Shown: positions 19,371 to 32,107, counted from the stretch's first letter. The stretch is 64,000 bases of DNA from Zymoseptoria tritici IPO323 (GCF_000219625.1 NC_018211.1:868001-932000), one strand, 5' to 3'. Notes: generated by a model from the letters alone, not told the origin. A program made the numbers and translations.

Positions 19371-22300
19371 CGTTGGTGTTGGGTATGTTGAGGTGTCATT
19401 GATGGCGTGTGTTGTCTGACAGAATGCGTGGAATCTTTCGTTATGCAGCGAGGAAAGGAACGCAGTACATCGGACTTGAAAAGAAGGTAGACAGGTCAAT
19501 ATGCAGGAAGGGAGGAACAAGCGAGAGAAGACAAGACTCCGCGGATGACGGAGCCAGAAGAAAGATTGTCGATCAGTGGATGGGAGGGAACGGGACAAAG
19601 GTCGACACCATCACAAGGGCACCTGCTCGAGTCGCGTCCCAATCGCAAAGTTCCTGGTCAGCGAGCATGGGTCGGAGCGGGAGTTCGCATCGATCATGGG
19701 TTTTCATGGCTGATGCCCTTCCCGGCGCCGTACGGCCCAGGATCCTAGCAGAGAAATGATCAGGGCCCCCATGTTTCGTCGGCCGTGTATGCAGAGCAAG
19801 GTTTGCTATACCTGGCAGGTGGCCTGATTCGGCATAACGTAGCTCTGTGGGCTGTTTTATGCATCTGCCATTGACTCGTGTCCCAAGGAGCGGGCGTCGA
19901 CGCCTCGTAGGTCATTCCGATGCGTAGCATGGCACCGCACACTTCTGTATAGTCTAGTCTTCATGCTTTGTCGACCTGTTGAACATAGCGAACACCGCTA
20001 TAACGATGAAATTGCCGAGTCAATAGGATTGACCGCGCGAGTCCGCGAATTACGACACAGACTAGAACTACCGTCGCTCCCGTCACACCACGGCATGGAT
20101 GCGGCCAAAAGGTGCGGTTGACCGCCCCGATTTATCCCAGATTACCCCATTGGATTATAAGCAGGTGCAGTTGCATTGCATACTCTTACGCTGCAGGTAA
20201 CGCTGCTGCTCCTCCAGTGTCGCTGTCGCAGCAGTCTTTTGCAATACTGTCAAAGTCAATCACGCTCTAGAATTGGGCAGCTACACTCCATCTCCCGCCC
20301 TTGCCCAACTCGAACCCCTCATCCCTGCCCAACTCCCCATCAGTGCTCAACATATTCGTACTGCACCCTTGTGGTCACGCTCAATTCGACTGTCAACCCC
20401 ACCTCGCCGCATGCGCAAGCGAAAAGCCATGGAGCACTAGCCTAGGACCGCGGCCTTTTAGAAACCTAAGGCGGCAACCATGCTGCCTCATGGCCGGTCC
20501 ATAAGCCCCCTTTCAAATTGACCGCCTGACGATGCCATTGCCAAAACGCAGTCATCGCCATACCATCCGCGCTCTGGATGTCTTGACGCCGTTGAAATGG
20601 CTTCCATGCGGACGGCAAGATTTGTCCGCATTCGGACGGGTGATACCACCTTAGACACAGCCTCACAGGCACGACTCTACCGAACGCCGGAGGTCGTGGT
20701 TCTCGTTCGAATCGCGAAAGGGCACAGCCGTGAACGAGGTAACGAACCACTGCAGCAGACGGGAAATCCTCCCGAACAGGGGCCGTCGCACCACCGACCG
20801 TCCAGCCGCACTCTTTAAACAAGCTGACATTCTTCTTCTCGCAACATTTCACCATTCTTGTTCAAGAACGAGCATGAGTTCACGATTGAATCATCAACGA
20901 GACAACAAGATCAATCGCGACATTCGATTTTGATGATGGCCTGCCTCTTGCATGGCCTCCACGAGGAGGATCCAATATCCTTGCCGACTTACCTCGTCCG
21001 AGGACCAGGATCCCGGCAGAAACCAAGAGGACCAAGCATATGTTGCCGCTACACAGTCTGTGCCTGCGTGTAGTGGAGACCTCCCCCCGAAACCGCTATT
21101 CCGGTCCCTGCTAGGCTGGCAGTAGCTTTTCAAGCAAAACTTCTGTGCGCTGCGCCAGCCTATAGCGACTCGCTGGATTCGAAAAAGTCGCTGATGTGTC
21201 GTTTTTCCGGGCGAAAAGCGATCAGTCAACAACTCGCTGGACGATTCGTCGTGGTTGATGGCGAGGATAATAACAGTGAGGCGGAATAGACCCTGTCGTC
21301 ACATCACAACGTTCCGCGCGTCTTTTTCACTACGGCTGACAATTTCGACATCTCCCATGTTCCTTGCTGCCGTTCTGCGTCACTCCACAACCAACCTCGC
21401 TCCGACCTCCTTGACCCAAGTCCCGGTGTCACAACAGTCACAACACCCGCCCTCGTGCATGACGAGAGCCACGCCCTACTTCGTTGCACAGCAGAATCCT
21501 GATCCTCCCTCTTCCAAATCATTGGTTCATCCATGACGGTCACTCGTCAAATTTCGGGATTGGCTGACCATCAAAATGGAATATACCGCGGGACTGTGCA
21601 GGTCGTGTGGGTGCCATGTGGTGATATTGGAAGGCCTATGTTTGGAGGAAGTTGTGCAACAATCCAAATATTGCCTTTCCGTTGATCGAGAATTCAAGAT
21701 TCGTCTCTCAACTCTCTCTGATACTGTTTTTGCTGACGCACGGGACAGCTATGTCACCGCTGCGGTAAAGTCACTCCGGTCGCACGCAACGTAACGATGC
21801 GCTGCAATTTGGACAGATCGTCTTCTCCATCCACGAGGAAAGTAAGCGACTTCATCAATGATCATGAACGATCGCCGGGTTCTCCCAAAATCAACACTTT
21901 AAAAGGACCGTTTGTGACAGACATGGGGTGCCGGCGTCCATGCATCCCCATGTTCCAGTCAGACGATGATGGCGACATCAAGCACGTTCCTGAGACAACC
22001 ATTGACAGCTTTCGGTTGGTGTGTGAGATCACTGAGATTTTCTACTCGGTAGAGGCCCGGGTCAAGCACTGCTCGTGGAGTCACATTCTACATCCAAAAA
22101 ATTCTCGCGAGTTCCTCTTCGGCCCATGGACTTCCCGCCCGGCACGGAGACCAAAGCACATGCCAGCATGGCTATGCTGTCATCTCCAGGTTCTCAGAAA
22201 GGCAAGTTGTTCTTTGCGCGGTTTATTTCCCTGATGCTCGTCCGCCCATGACCCATCAACTTTGGTCTCATGCAGAAAGCTGCAGCTTCAGGCTTCCTGG

Positions 22301-23204
22301 TCGAAACTTGACCAACTGCACGCAGAGATGCCAGAGCTCAAGTGAGGCCGCCCTTCACAGGAGATTTCGTTTTCGTCATCGACGGCAACGGTACAGCCAC
22401 TCAGGATCACCATCATGACATCTCCAGTCGCAACTGGGATTATCGATGTTATGGACTGCAAACGCCGATTTCCTTCAGACTTTATCGAATGCAACTATGC
22501 CGATTGCCGCTAAAGCCACTCTGCTGCCGCTCTCTGAGGAGGACAATGCAAAGTCGTGCTTCGGCGGGATTGTGAATCGAAGAGGACGATGCTCTCTGCA
22601 CCTCCTGTGTCAGCGTCGCGATGAGGCGGTGTAAGCCTCACTCTCAGCCGAACCGGAGAATACTAGGAAGGCATTGGTGTCCCTTGAAACACTGTGAACG
22701 CTCGACCGATTGCTAGCAACGGCAGCACTGCACTTCTCATAAACACGGCATATGGCATCAGGCTATGGTTTGTGCCACCACCGCCACAACATAAGGCAGA
22801 TTCTACCGGTGTTTCAGGATCAATGTTATTACTAGCAGGATTCTAGACTCGCGATTGGATCTCTTCCAAATGTAAAGTGCTTGAACAGATCCGCGGCCTA
22901 CGCAATCGCACGTGGAAGTCTTCCCACATGCAGAGAGCGACGGGGCGACATGTCTGAACCATGAGCCTCCATCGCACTGCTCCCGTCGACTCTATTCCTC
23001 CCCGAACACAAAGCCCTGTATAACGACAATGTCATTCAGCACACTCTACTCCAGAGCTTCCCCTTCCATCAATCTTCCATCAAGCAAACCACCATCTTCA
23101 TGACAGTTCAATCAATTCAACAACATATTACATATCACAGCCACGTTCGACCCTTCATCCAAAACCTTCGATCTTCACACGATCCAACCATACCCACTAG
23201 CATA
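19371..23204. other. Gene-poor stretch of about 3.8 kb
   Basis: Frames on both strands are short, overlapping and without recognisable motifs. No RNA gene or transposon end was recognised. The left end should hold the CRIB gene promoter. Confidence 0.5.
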
Positions 23205-24063
23205 TTAGCCGAAACTCTGGCTGGTACTTTTCCAGCCGGCCCTGCGGGTCACTGAATCGCCAGCCGTGTCGATCATATGGTATGCGTCGTTCATCCTTTT
23301 CAAGGGTCCTGCAATGTCGTCGGCGGTGAAACTGAAGGGTCTGGAAGGCAGTGAAGAAGTGACGTCGCGGCGTATTAAAGCCAGTTCGTTATAGAGGACG
23401 CTTTTCTGGCCCGCAGGTTTCGTGAAGCTATTCCGAGGGAGTGGTCTGTCAGTTTTTGGCCCTTCAATACAGGCACCGTAGCTCGCGGCTCGGATTGCTT
23501 TTCCTGCAGATTGGGGGCCTATACCATACATTACGTCCGCTGTTATACATACATCGACGCGCAGGCCCGCTGGTACCTGCGTTGCGGACGGGATGATTTT
23601 GGGGTCTTACCAACATTGGCGAATGCAGGTGGTATTGGAAATACATACTCCGAGCCGCATCCACCGAGGAGATGAGCGGCTTCATCCGCCGATTGAAAGC
23701 AGGGCTCGTGGCGAACAGCGGTGTGTTGTAGAAGAAGCGGGAACGCAGTGTTGAAATACTTGATCTGAAGTATTGGAAGAAATGTTCCGAGCCGCATGCG
23801 CAGAAGAGTTGAGTGGCTTCTTCGACCGAAAAAGCAGGGCTCGTGGCGAACAGCGGAAGAGCGTATTGGGATACTTACTTCAGTGTATAGGAACAGATTT
23901 TGCCGTCCGCATTCGCCGAGGAAATGAGAGGCGGCATCGGTTGGAAGAAAGCAGGGCTCGTGGCGCACAGCGGTGTGTTGCAAAGGAAGCGGAAGCACAG
24001 GCGTCGAGATCCCCAGGTCGTCTCAAAGCTGTTCATTAGGACATACACGAAGAATAGCATCAT
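23205..24063 (-). other. Candidate spliced gene with three degenerate tandem repeats
   Basis: On the minus strand a frame of about 120 residues ends at 23205 (containing SVLYNELALIRRDVTSS and FTADDIAGPLKRMNDAYH). It can be joined across GTAAGACC..CAG near 23560-23611 to an upstream frame open to about 23998. The upstream part is made of three diverged repeats, about 117-135 bp apart, each with a core starting AGGGCTCGTGGCG (near 23701, 23836 and 23953 on the plus strand). Splice-like donors (GTAAGTATCC) recur within the repeats, so they may be duplicated exon/intron units. Neither start nor exon set can be fixed. The family is not recognised. Confidence 0.3.
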
Positions 24064-24102
24064 CCATCATCCACTCATACAGCCCAGCTCTCCTCGGCCG
24101 AC

Positions 24103-26092
24103 TCACAACTCCCGAATCACCTCCGCCGCGACCTGAGCATAGGTACTCCAAAGCACGCCCTTAAGCACACTCTCGCCCTCATGCTCCGCCCATTGGCCCG
24201 CGGCCTTCAGTTTCTCCTTCCAGTACGATTTTTGCTTGTCGTCCAGTTCGTGCCAGTGTTTTGCGTGCGGGTCCTGCTCGAGGTAGCCCGCCTTATCGGG
24301 GTTGATATCGACTTTGACGCCTTCCCCACCGGCGCCGTCACTTACGACGATGGCGGTGGCTTCAATGGCTTCGGGGTCGGCGTGGTGTTCGTCAATGGCG
24401 TTGCGGAGGACGTCTGTCGGAGGTGAGACGCGCTGAACGGTCCTAGTTAGGGTTTGTGTGAGGGTAGAGGTTATCGGATCTTTTGAAGGGACGAGATATT
24501 GTCTGGCGCCAGGAGGGAGGAAGCGCATGGCAGTCGGGTTTTCGGCAATGTCTGCTGTGAAGGTCGCGAGAACCATTGCGACCATGACCACGATGACGGT
24601 AATGATCGCAATGTATGCCAGCTTCCATAATCGTTCCTCCTTCGGATGGCTGAGAACGTAACGAGAGTCCTTGTTCTGTGGTTCCAAGGGCTTCAACGGG
24701 AAGGTGTCAATTACCACGGTGTTGCCGTAGCTGACTGATGCCAAACGTGCGTACTGAGGGCCTGGGTGGACAGTGGCAGTGCTGGTTGCTGCAGTCTTTT
24801 CCCCTTTGCCATCTTTCGGATCAGACGCTCGAGGCGGCGAAAAGAAGGGCGACCACACGATCTTGGTCATCTGTTGGCCGTGGACTTCTGACAGAGTAAG
24901 ATAGCTGTGCATACCAGAGAAGGTGTCCGTCGCGCTTTGGTAGTTGGTGGTATAGATCTCGATGCTGATGTCTTGCCCTGCTACGGCAACGGCAAATTGT
25001 TGATTGCCGTTCTTATCAGCATCAAAAGCGCAAACATCAATACTCGATGCCTGCTTGATACGCCGAGGCAGAGTCTTCACCATGAGCTCCATAGCCGGTC
25101 CAGTAGGATAAAGATGGTACACGCGCAATTCCGCGCCTCCTTTATTTGGCTTGTTTACCAATGCGACCACATTTTCTGCGTTGAGAAATCGTAGGCACCG
25201 GAACTTTGGACGGCTCCTAGGGTCCTGAAATCCTTCGGGCACAGGCATCTGGTACGCTCGTCTGGGACCGACAGGACGTTTCTCAGCCTTCTTCTTATTG
25301 AAGTCATATCGATATGTCTGCTCATAGATGTTGTGGTCGTCGCAGTATGCAATGCTGAAGTCGGATTCAGGTGTCACAGCGATATCCAGATCGGCGGCCT
25401 CAGCCTTCTCCGGCAGAGCGATTCTCGTGACAATGTCTCGATCCTCCGGAATGGCCACAGTCGCATTGAACACAATCACCTCGGAGTCCTTCGCAAGACC
25501 CGTTGCGATCGCTCCGATTCGCTTCGCAGGCGCATCTCTCTTTTGTACAGGCGATAGCCGCAGTAATCGTTGGTACGTCTCTTTCTTCGGCGCCGTAGAC
25601 TTTGCGAACAGTGATCTCTTCCCCAACAACGTGATGTTGCCCTTGACTGGCTCGCTCTTCTCATCCTCTGTCTTCTGCTTCTTACGCGGAGGGTATCGGA
25701 TGCCAAAGGCGCGGAAATGTTCGTTCTTGCCGACGTCCTGATCGGCCTGCGAAGAGTTGATTCCAGCGAGGGTAATCAAGCCATCCTTAGTAGCGAGATT
25801 TGCGACTGAGGATATCGAATCCTCTTCCCGGGACAAATCGACATCGGCAACGGTGGAAATCGCGGCGCGGTTGCTCACGTCGAGGACGGACTGATCGAAC
25901 GTCAGCCGGTTTGCTTGGAGCGCATTTCTTCACGCGACTCACGATCTGGTTTGGCACTCCACTGCGACCCTCTCCTCCGCCTCCCGCAACGATCAGGTAT
26001 CCTCGATTGTATGGATCCCAGTCGGCAGCATAGATAGGATATGGTAGGGTGTGTTTCGCGTAGGACACGTTCGATTTCGGGGCCATGACCAT
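24103..26092 (-). CDS. SEC12: Sec12-type guanine nucleotide exchange factor for Sar1
   Basis: Exons 26092-25943 and 25890-24103 on the minus strand are joined over a 52-nt intron (GTGAGT..GATCAG), giving 645 aa. Exon 1 carries the first beta-propeller blade and the K-loop motif GGGGEGRSGVPN (residues 37-48), a hallmark of Sec12 with the conserved Asn. WD-like beta-propeller sequence follows to about residue 450. One membrane span (about 470-493, AYIAIITVIVVMVAMVLA) then leads to a lumenal tail of about 150 residues ending IREL; no HDEL is present. Sec12 sits in the ER membrane and loads Sar1 with GTP to start COPII coat assembly. A second ATG at 26086 is an equally possible start. The gene is divergent from FCF2 with a 240-bp shared promoter region. 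Confidence 0.9.
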
Positions 26093-26332
26093 CTTGAAGG
26101 ATCGGATCTCAGCAACGGCTGAGCACGTTTGGAGGAATGGAATAGGGAAGTGAGGTTGGATCTGTTGTTGGACAAGCTGTCCAGAACAATTGGAACCGAC
26201 GATGAAACGACTGACGCCTGAGGCATGACAAAAGCTAAAATGCTAGCGCCGCTGGCCAGATTTTCTGAAGCTTCAATCGGACTTCGAACATCCTCTCGAT
26301 TTCACCACCCCAACATCTCGTTGTAGCCGGTC

Positions 26333-27268
26333 ATGCCGCACGCCATGGACGATACCATTATCGTAGCTTCAAAGAAGCCCACGGCCGTCTTGGACGACGA
26401 GCTCAGCGATGAGCAGATTGAGCAATTGCTCGCTCGCGCCACAGCACGCCTGCAAGAAAAGTCGAAGCAGACTCAACTAATCCAGAAGAACGAATCGCAC
26501 AGCTACACGTTTCCCAAACTTGACGCCGGAGCCCTCGAAAAGCCATACGTCACAACCAAGGGAGACATCGCCACGGTGGACTCGTCACGACTGCTGAAAG
26601 AGAAGCTCAGAAAACAGGCCGAAGGCATCAGGAAAGTGGAGGACCCAGTCACTTCGAAGAAGGCTCTTGAAGAGGTACGTGTCATACACATCTTTCATCC
26701 TGCATTGTCTATGAGGAAAATTATCCCAATTTCTATCTTGAGCAGAGTCCGGGCTCCGTTTTGGTAGCCTTTCTGCACTACTGAGAGCTTTTTTATCATA
26801 GTTACTCTGAGACATCACCTTGCTTGCATTGTTTACATACGATATCGCCTTCGAGGACAGTCGCTAACAAGCAAACAGCAGAAGAAGGCCACCGCTGGCC
26901 CGCAATGGTTCGATCTACCGAAAACGAACTTGACGCCCGAGCTCAAGCGTGATCTTCAACTCATCAAGATGCGTGGCGTCCTCGACCCTCACCGTCACTA
27001 CAAGAAAGACGGCGGTAAGATGCAGGCTCCTGAGTACAGTCAGGTGGGAACCATTATCGAAGGACCAACCGAATACTTCAGCGGCCGTCTCGAGAACAAG
27101 AAGAGGAAGCGCACATTCGTCGAGGAGGTCCTTGAAAAGGAACGGGAGACGGGTCGTTTCAAGAAGAAGTACGGTGACGTGCAGACTGGGAAGACCAGCG
27201 GAAAGAAGGCATTTTACAACCAGCTCAAAGATAAGCGGAAGGGCGGTGTGAAGAAGGGTTCTGGTTGA
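26333..27268 (+). CDS. FCF2: Pre-rRNA processing protein Fcf2
   Basis: Exons 26333-26674 and 26879-27268 are joined over a 204-nt intron, giving 243 aa. The C-terminal half is the Fcf2 domain, with WFDLPKTNLTPELKRDLQLI, MRGVLDPHRHYKKDG and GTIIEGPTEYF in order. A Lys/Arg-rich tail (KKRKRTFVEEVL; DKRKGGVKKGSG) fits a nucleolar protein. Fcf2 acts in the small-subunit processome at the early cleavages of the 35S pre-rRNA. The acceptor reads AACAG-CAG-AAG, a NAGNAG tandem, so isoforms differing by one Gln are possible. A downstream ATG at 26345 is an alternative start. The gene converges on the phosphorylase gene with 32 bp between stop codons. Confidence 0.93.
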
Positions 27269-27300
27269 AGGTCCACTCTATGACTTTGGGAACCACACCA

Positions 27301-28385
27301 TCACAACTCCGATACGATGCGGAGTACCAAGCTCTGCATGTCGACAGCAGCCTGCTTGCCGGCATCGAGGACTTCCTCATGATTTGCCTTACCGCGGCTG
27401 AGATACTCATCCAGCTGCTCGCGCGACAAGCCTTGCAGCTCAGGGGCATCAGCTCGAACCGTCGGCTCCAACACCGCTGAGTTGGTCACCAAGCTGAATG
27501 CCAGCACCCTCATACCAGCATGTCTGGCTACGACAATCTCCGGCACTGTCGACATGCCAACGACATCCGCACCGAGGTTACGAAGCATGCGACATTCCGC
27601 TCGAGTCTCGTATGTCGGGCCCGAGACGAACGCATACACACCTTCGTGCATCCTCCTCTGGCTTGCATCTTGCTGGCGAATCTCCTTCCACGCCTTGTGT
27701 GCGAGTTGCCGGAGGACGATGTCGTATGCATCCGAGAGGGGTGGAAATCGTGGGCCGAACTTGTCATCGTTGGGTCCTCGAAGTGGGTGCTCACCCACCA
27801 AACCCGCGAGGTTCAGATGATCGTTCAGACAGACGACATCACCCACATTGTACTCCGGGTTGAGCCCTCCCGCCGCATTGGTCAGGATGATCGTCTCAAC
27901 TCCGAGGAGTTTGCAGACTCGAGTAGCAAAAGTAGCAGCTTCCATTGAGTGGCCTTCGTAGAAACTGAGAATCGAAAGTGTCAATGTGTGATGTTCTTCT
28001 TCTATTTAAGCAAGTGAGGACAACTACATACTGCGCTCGTCCAACCAGCAAGACCACCGGCACAGGATTCGACTGCGGTCCCATGGTGCCGAAGATGAGT
28101 TTGCCCGCATGTCCAGCAACTAGAAACCCATCAATCAGCTCTCAAACCCCATATCTCGATCAAAAGAGGATGATAACTTCAAGAAGACTCACCAGTACTA
28201 ATCGGAAAATTCGGCACATCTTTATACTCCCACGTCTCTCTCACACCCTCATTCACCGTCTCCGCCAACCCTCCCAATCCACTTCCACACACCACTGCAA
28301 CTCGAGGTTGAGCGAGTGATTCGGGCAGTTTTTGCCGTAGGAACTCGACGGTTTCGCCGGCGCGGTCGTAGGGTGATGGAGCCAT
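27301..28385 (-). CDS. PNP1: Purine nucleoside phosphorylase
   Basis: Three minus-strand exons, 28385-28193, 28119-28032 and 27964-27301, give 314 aa, the usual length. Motifs run in family order: phosphate-binding VVCGSGLGGLAE, AGHAGKLIFG, GRAHFYEGHS (rebuilt across the second intron), LTNAAGGLN, VSGPTYETRAE, GADVVGMSTVPE and the purine-binding TNSA. The enzyme splits inosine or guanosine with phosphate into free base and ribose-1-phosphate in purine salvage. An in-frame ATG at 28470 would add 28 residues; MAPSPYDRAGETV is preferred because related enzymes start near this point. The gene is divergent from the mitochondrial uS10 gene, with under 300 bp between starts. Confidence 0.93.
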
Positions 28386-28672
28386 TTCTTCGCGGAAGGT
28401 GTGGAAGGAGTGTTGGAGGTGGGTGATGGAGTGGTAGAGGGAGGAGAGGTTGTGGAGGGTGGAGAGCATTGTGAGGATAGAAGGAAGGTGGTGGGTGGTG
28501 GTGGTTAGAACTAGCGTGTGCCAGGCCAGGGTTGTCGGCGATATGCGATGGGGCTTGTTCGGGGGGTGAGATGGGGTGGCAGAAGTCGTGGCTTTGCCGA
28601 GTGTTCGCCGCAACTTGGGTCAGTGAGCGAGATGGACGACACTTGAAGGAACTCGTTGAGATATACATCGAC

Positions 28673-29551
28673 ATGGCGACTTCATCATATTCCCGCTCTT
28701 TGGTGAGCTCGGTCAAGAGACTAAAGGTACTACCATTCTCCTCTCTTCCTCTCAACGAACACTCGCTAACCCCATCCCAGCTCTCCACCCCAACACCCAT
28801 TCCAACCATCCACACTCGCTGCATCCACCACTCCCCCAAAGACGCCGCCACCCCCTCCCCCTCTCTCCCCCTCCCCGCCTCCCTCGAACGCTCCCTCGCC
28901 TCCCTCCGCCTCCCTCTAGCCGTCCAAGCAACCTACCTCACCCCCCTCAAACGCGCACCCACCTCAAACCTCACCTCCGCCGACCTCCAACTCCGCTCCT
29001 ACTCCATCCGCAACCTCGAAGTCTTCGCCGACTTCGCCCTCCGCGCAGCCTACTACCTCCACCTCCCCGCCAAGGGACCCATTTTGCTGCCGAAAAAGGT
29101 GGAACGCTGGACCGTGCCGCGGGGAAATTTCGTACACAAGAAATCGCAGGAGAATTTCGAACGGATTACTCTGCGACGGTGGGTGAGGATCGTGGATGGA
29201 CATCCCGAGACGGTGAGCGTGTGGTTGGCTTTCTTGCGGAAGTATCAGTATTATGGCGTGGGTATGAAAGCGGATGTGTGGGAGAGTGGGAGTTTGGAAG
29301 CGGGGAGGGAGCTGGATGAGGAGGCGAAGAGGATTGAGGGGATGATGGGTGAAGGGGGGGAGATGGAGATGTTTTTTGCGGGGGATGGGAGTTTTCGGAG
29401 GGGCACGGAGAAGGGGAAGAAGTTGGTGTTGGATCAGGTTTTTAAGGGAGCGGGTGGGGCGGATGGACCATTGGGTGGTGCTGGGGGTGCGAGGAATGCG
29501 AGGGGCAGGTTTGAGAAGATTATGCCTGGAGGAGGGGAGGGGAGTGTATGA
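28673..29551 (+). CDS. RSM10: Mitochondrial small-subunit ribosomal protein uS10m (Rsm10)
   Basis: Probable exons are 28673-28726 and 28781-29551, giving 274 aa. The 54-nt segment between them starts GT, has GCTAAC and ends CCCAG. It is a multiple of three without a stop, so the unspliced frame is also open (292 aa). An N-terminal basic, Ser-rich stretch suits a mitochondrial presequence. The uS10 core spans about residues 95-200 (LRSYSIRNLEVFADFALRAA, KKVERWTVPRGNFVHKKSQE, FERITLRRWVRI). The C-terminal extension is Gly-rich. It is a structural protein of the mitoribosome small subunit. Confidence 0.92.
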   Translation: MATSSYSRSLVSSVKRLKVLPFSSLPLNEHSLTPSQLSTPTPIPTIHTRCIHHSPKDAATPSPSLPLPASLERSLASLRLPLAVQATYLTPLKRAPTSNLTSADLQLRSYSIRNLEVFADFALRAAYYLHLPAKGPILLPKKVERWTVPRGNFVHKKSQENFERITLRRWVRIVDGHPETVSVWLAFLRKYQYYGVGMKADVWESGSLEAGRELDEEAKRIEGMMGEGGEMEMFFAGDGSFRRGTEKGKKLVLDQVFKGAGGADGPLGGAGGARNARGRFEKIMPGGGEGSV

Positions 29552-30345
29552 TTGAGGGCGGGGGAGGGAATGGACAAATGTACAAAGAAAGGAGGCGGAT
29601 GACATGATATACAGATGCTTGATCGACCCACGCAGAGTGGTTCGGGTCGAGAAATGGAGGAGACAGTAACGCATCGAGCAATTTTCTCAACCTGGAGCTG
29701 GAGCTCTACGATCCAGCTGTGAGTTGGTCGGCAACATGCTCACGCCGACATGCGACATTCATTTGATGCCAGGAGGTGGAATCTGGATCATGTTGCTGTG
29801 GTGAAGCTCACCGACCGCCTGCATCGCTGCTACCGCGGTACGACTACACACATCGCCCAGGGCAGAAACTAGACTGCTTGCGTCCTCTCTGCTTCGCTCG
29901 GTGATGCCCGACCCGATCGCGGCTATGCGGAAACGCCCAACGAGTCGAATGTATGCGCAAAGACAGACCCTTTCACATTCACGGCGAACATTGAACTCCC
30001 CGTCAGATTCAATCGGTTGCCATGGAAAGGGAACCTTAGATTGCCAGAAACCTCGTAAGGTAATGTGTTTATACATCGTAAAGATATGTCCCACAAACGC
30101 CGGGACGACATTCTCAAGTCATTCTCAGCGTTTCAATTCTCGTTTTGCCTCCCTTTCTCATCATTCTGGCCATTCTCATCATCCGTATCATCCGAATCAT
30201 TACCGTCGTTCCCGAATTAAACCACCCCCGTTTCCTGCTAGGCATCATATCATTCCCATTACGATCTTTTCGAACTTTTCCTTCCTTCCCTCCACTCGAG
30301 CTCGTTGAACGCGGCATAAATCGAAGCCCCTTTGCTCTCAGGAAT
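29552..30345. other. Spacer between convergent uS10m and P450 genes
   Basis: No gene was seen. It contains simple-sequence-like ATC/CAT-rich DNA around 30155-30215. Confidence 0.5.
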
Positions 30346-32107
30346 TTACCGACTTCGCGGATACGCCACGACATTCATCTCCGACTGAACATGCACATTA
30401 TGCCTCACCATATCAATCCCTCTCATCGGATCCGCAACCACCAAATCAAACGTCTTGAAAATCTGCTCACCCATCACCGCACCAGTTAGCCACCCACCCA
30501 ACCAAACAATTCAACCATCCCTTCCTCTAAAAGAACGCTTGAAACTCACCTCGAAAATCGCCTTGTTAATCTCCATCATCGCAATGCCCCGTCCCAAACA
30601 CAAAAATCGTCCACTCCCAAACACAACCTCCACCGTCCGTAACCGTCTCGCGCGGACTTCTTCATCCTCAACAAGGAATCGTTCCGGTTCGAAAACGTCG
30701 ACCCTCTCGCCGAAGACGTCAGGATTGCGCATCACCGCATCATCGCAAATCGCGACCTCCGTTCCAGGAGGGTAGTACACCCCTTTAATCGTTTCGCCAT
30801 CAGGAGGGGAGGTCTTGGATTTGAGGCCGAAGAGGGGAGGGTATAAGCGGCAGCCTTCCCATATACACGCTTGTAGGTAGGGGAGGCGGAGGGATTCGGT
30901 GTATTTGATCACAGGGCGGGAGGTGTCCGCGGCGTCGACTTCAGCGCGGAGGCGAGCGTAAGCAGGGGGGTTGGAAGCGAGCAGGAAGAGGGTGGAGCGG
31001 AGGACTGTAGTCGTACTATCGGACCCCGCTGCGATTTGCAGGAAAGCTTCGACTTCGCATTGCAGTTGGGATAAGCCTTTGGCGACGAAGTGGCCGAGGA
31101 GATCCTTTTTTTCCTTCTCCTTCTCCGCGTCGGGACCGAAACGGGTTGCGACTGCCTCGCGGGCGAATTTGAGCGCGGGGCCGAGACCGGTTGTGTCGGT
31201 GAGTTTGGGTGCTGCCAGATATTGCATGAAGGGGTGGGAGAGGAGGGAGCGGAAGAAAGTGTGGTTGGCGGAGAGGCCGAGGAGGAGCATGAAGGCGTTG
31301 GAGGTTTTTTGGTAGTCCCATAAGTCGCGATTCTGGGCCATGAAACCGAAGGGGCCGGCGAAGGCGACGGTGGAGAGGACGTCGAGGACGTAGTAGCGGA
31401 TTGTGGAGGAGAGGTCGAAGGGTTGGGAGGGGTGGTGAGTGGAGATGAGGGTGAGGAGTTGCGTGGTGAGGGAGTCGATTAGGGGTTCGATTGAGGGAGA
31501 GTTGTACTGATTTGATATGTTGTCAGTGTCAGTGATGAGGATTATTGGTGATGGTGGTGAGGGAGGTTTGGGGATGAGTACTCACGCCTCCATATTCCTT
31601 CGCTTTCAACTCGGCGTGCAATTTCTCATCCCTCGTCGAAAAGACATTGTCCTGTCTAGGATCCATCTTCATCGCTTCATACCACGAACTCCGCGTCCAC
31701 CTCGATCCGGGAGCGTTCATATGTCGGATCAAGTCCGCGTCGTCGGTGACGAGGAGATTTGGTCCAATGCGACATGGTGAGCCTGTCGATGGCCAGACCG
31801 TAGGAGTTAGCGATCGTGGTATACAGCGATGCGATGTGTGTGTACTCCATTTGGACACTGGAGGCAAGCCCGCTGGGTAAGAGTGAGACATACCGTATTT
31901 CCTCAGCGCGGCTCGTTGCGAATGCGGTAAGCGACCCGCGACTTCTTCCTTGAAGATCCAGAAGCGGGTGTAGGCGGCTAGACCGGGGCCTTTGAAGTCT
32001 CGAAGCTGGGCGTGATTTTGGAAGAGGGCGACGATGAGACGGAGGAGAAGGAGGATGGAGAAGGCGGAGAAGGCGAGGAGGAGGTTGTGGGCGGAGAGGA
32101 GAGACAT
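30346..32107 (-). CDS. Cytochrome P450, pisatin-demethylase-like
   Basis: Four minus-strand exons are 32107-31894, 31782-31586, 31506-30550 and 30462-30346; introns are 111, 79 and 87 nt, one with a GCTAAC branch site. They give about 494 aa. A membrane anchor opens the protein (MSLLSAHNLLLAFSAF, then ILLLLRLIVALF). The I-helix oxygen-binding motif is AAGSDST. The ExxR motif is EGCR, and the heme-binding loop is FGSGRFLCLGRG with the Cys ligand. The region after the anchor (DFKGPGLAAYTRFW, KYGSPCRIGPNLL) resembles the pisatin-demethylase-like P450s of filamentous fungi. The protein probably hydroxylates or demethylates a small molecule at the ER; the substrate is unknown. An in-frame ATG at 32179 would add 24 residues. 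The divergent neighbour is a LaeA-like methyltransferase. Confidence 0.92.

Noticed and set aside
20466..20855. 129-aa minus-strand frame in the 19.4-23 kb spacer
   Set aside because: No motif, helix or membrane pattern, and no splice partners; not supported.
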